7,606 nucleotides of DNA from Clostridiales bacterium (GTDB lineage Bacteria; Bacillota; Clostridia; Caldicoprobacterales; DTU083), in the NCBI GenBank assembly GCA_012512335.1, contig JAAZEK010000401.1, forward strand, positions 1 to 7,606. Reading direction: 5' to 3'. The position numbers and the translations under genes were made by a program. Below are positions 6,539-7,606 of the stretch, piece after piece; position 1 is the first letter of the stretch, and the number at the start of each line of letters is the position of its first letter. Below the pieces are notes generated by a model. That model searched no databases. It had not been told where the DNA came from and saw only the letters and a list, made by a program, of their open reading frames with translations.

Positions 6539-6547
6539 ATTATAGCA
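6539..6547 (-). promoter_or_regulatory. Predicted extended -10 promoter for the TPR gene
   Basis: Read leftward the sequence is TGCTATAAT: a perfect TATAAT (6539-6544) with the TG of an extended -10 element. No good -35 hexamer lies 16-18 bp upstream, which is typical when TGn is present. The expected start is about 7 bp further left, inside the palindrome ATGCATGCAT (6531-6540), giving a leader of roughly 26 nt. It sits between the hslO terminator and the TPR ribosome binding site, so the TPR gene would be transcribed independently of hslO. Confidence 0.5.
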
Positions 6548-6584
6548 TAAAACTTCACTTAAACTCTACATAATTTTAAAATTG

Positions 6585-6611
6585 AAAAAAAAGCCTCTAG
6601 TTGAGGCTTTT
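6585..6611 (-). terminator. Intrinsic terminator of hslO
   Basis: In the leftward direction, AAAAGCCTC and GAGGCTTTT form a 9-bp stem (6603-6611 with 6589-6597) around a 5-nt loop. The stem runs into eight consecutive T residues (complement of 6585-6592). It lies 15 nt past the hslO stop codon. This is a textbook rho-independent terminator and separates hslO from the TPR gene. Confidence 0.88.
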
Positions 6612-6625
6612 GCTAGTAATTTTTC

Positions 6626-7504
6626 CTATGCTTGTTCCAACAAGGCTGTCAGCTCATCTTTATTAAATTGATATTCTGTGTTACAGTAATGGCAAGTCAG
6701 TTCTGCTTGTCCATCTGTTTGTATTATATCGGTTAATTCTTCCCTACCAAGGCTAAGAACAACACTTTCAAGCCTTTCCCGATTGCAATCACATTGAAAA
6801 TGAAGGGGAGTTGGCTCCCATATCTTTAAATCAAAGTCTCCTAGGAGAATATTTAATATTTCCTCAGGAGAATTCCCCTGGTCTAACATTGTGGTCACAG
6901 ATGGTAAGCTATTTATCTTCTTCTCAATACTGCTTATGATGCTTTCGTCCGCACCTGGAAGAGGTTGAATGATGTACCCACCTGCTGCCTTTACTGATAA
7001 ATCTGGGTTCACCAAGACACCTAAGGCAACTACTGAAGCTTGTTGCTCTGAAACCCAAAAATAATTGGCTATATCATCTCCGATTTCGCCAGAAACAAGT
7101 TCTGTCTGACCTACATAAGGTTCTTTCAAACCTAAATCCTTTACCACTGTTATTTTTCCATCAAATATACCAACAGCCTTACCTACATCAAGCTTTCCTA
7201 CTTCATTTAAAGGTAAGTCTACTTTAGGCTGGTCTACATATCCCTTCATTGTTCCGTCAGCCTTTGCCACACTGACAATGTTACCAAGTGGACCGTCACC
7301 CTTTACTATAATAGAAAGCACATCATTACTATTTTTCATATCAGCCGCCATCAACCCAGCAGCTGTTAACACTCTGCCCAGGGCAGCTGTAGCAACAGGA
7401 TAGGTATTGTGAAGCCTAGCAGCTTCGGAAACCAAATTACTTGTAGTGGCAGCAAAAGCTCGAACACTTCCCTGACCTGCTATTCCTCTGACTACATAAT
7501 CCAT
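6626..7504 (-). CDS. hslO: Hsp33 redox-regulated molecular chaperone
   Basis: A 292-residue cytosolic holdase chaperone that is activated by oxidative unfolding and prevents aggregation of other proteins. The N-terminal domain starts at once with the family pattern YVVRGIAGQGSVRAFAATT and GRVLTAAGLMAADMK. The C-terminal redox switch contains all four zinc-binding cysteines: CDC at 238-240 and CHYC at 271-274. In the reduced form they hold zinc, and on oxidation they form disulphides that release the chaperone. Length is as usual for the family. The ATG at 7504 follows AGGAGGT at 5-6 nt. The gene ends in its own terminator, so it appears to be monocistronic, or the last gene of a unit extending beyond the right edge. 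Confidence 0.96.
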   Translation of the reverse strand: MDYVVRGIAGQGSVRAFAATTSNLVSEAARLHNTYPVATAALGRVLTAAGLMAADMKNSNDVLSIIVKGDGPLGNIVSVAKADGTMKGYVDQPKVDLPLNEVGKLDVGKAVGIFDGKITVVKDLGLKEPYVGQTELVSGEIGDDIANYFWVSEQQASVVALGVLVNPDLSVKAAGGYIIQPLPGADESIISSIEKKINSLPSVTTMLDQGNSPEEILNILLGDFDLKIWEPTPLHFQCDCNRERLESVVLSLGREELTDIIQTDGQAELTCHYCNTEYQFNKDELTALLEQA

Positions 7505-7526
7505 TTATTACCTCCTAAAATTGAAA

Positions 7527-7551
7527 TACCCCGGTGAACTTCACCGGGGTA
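7527..7551 (-). terminator. G+C-rich hairpin upstream of hslO, probable terminator of the preceding leftward gene
   Basis: TACCCCGGTGAA (7527-7538) and TTCACCGGGGTA (7540-7551) are perfectly complementary. A realistic fold is a stem of about 10 bp with a short loop. In the leftward direction it is followed by TTTCAATTTT, an interrupted U-rich tract, and then the hslO ribosome binding site. All three leftward frames from the right edge meet a stop between 7566 and 7576, so a gene entering there would end just before this hairpin. It could alternatively be a structured 5' leader of hslO mRNA. Confidence 0.55.
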
Positions 7552-7606
7552 AACTTGGCTCAAACTTATCTATTTAAACCAACTGAACATTGGAAGCCTG
7601 AAGACC

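Noticed and set aside
7553..7606. 3' end of another leftward gene at the right edge
   Set aside because: All three leftward frames run from the edge to a stop (7570-7572, 7574-7576 or 7566-7568) with only about 10-13 codons visible, so the true frame and product cannot be chosen.

Overview
The window looks like chromosome of a low-GC, endospore-forming Firmicute, probably of the Clostridia. The evidence is A+T-rich DNA, AGGAGG-type ribosome binding sites, a SpoIID/LytB-domain protein, a YkvI-family membrane protein and a four-cysteine Hsp33. The genus cannot be fixed from the sequence alone.

Layout. Bases 1-3268 read rightward: the 3' part of a SpoIID/LytB-domain gene (cut by the left edge), a CCA-adding-type tRNA nucleotidyltransferase gene, a 225-bp palindromic insertion element that replaces the end of that gene, and a gene for a DUF1189-type membrane protein with its own promoter. 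Bases 3269-3660 are a gene-poor convergent region holding a four-copy repeat cluster. Bases 3661-7504 read leftward: hslO (Hsp33) with an intrinsic terminator, then a two-gene unit made of a TPR protein with a C-terminal helix-turn-helix-like segment followed by a YkvI-family membrane protein. A 59-nt gap with a striking inverted repeat separates those last two genes. Any leftward gene entering from the right edge must stop by position 7566.

The genes are mostly housekeeping or stress functions (tRNA 3'-end maturation, redox chaperone) mixed with envelope functions (SpoIID-like cell-wall enzyme, two multi-spanning membrane proteins). No pathway links them all. The only tight functional pairing suggested by the layout is the TPR protein with the YkvI-like protein.

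The most notable finds are non-coding. First, a MITE-like element (2117-2341) has 12-bp terminal inverted repeats, a nearly full-length imperfect hairpin and a perfect 9-bp direct repeat on each side. It sits inside the last codons of the nucleotidyltransferase gene and supplies that gene's present stop codon; removing it on paper restores an open frame of about 26 further codons. Second, four copies of a roughly 19-bp motif, one of them inverted, lie between the convergent genes. Third, a perfect 12-bp inverted repeat upstream of the YkvI-like gene could act as an operator, or as an RNA hairpin that masks the ribosome binding site. I see no evidence of a complete novel enzymatic or defence system.
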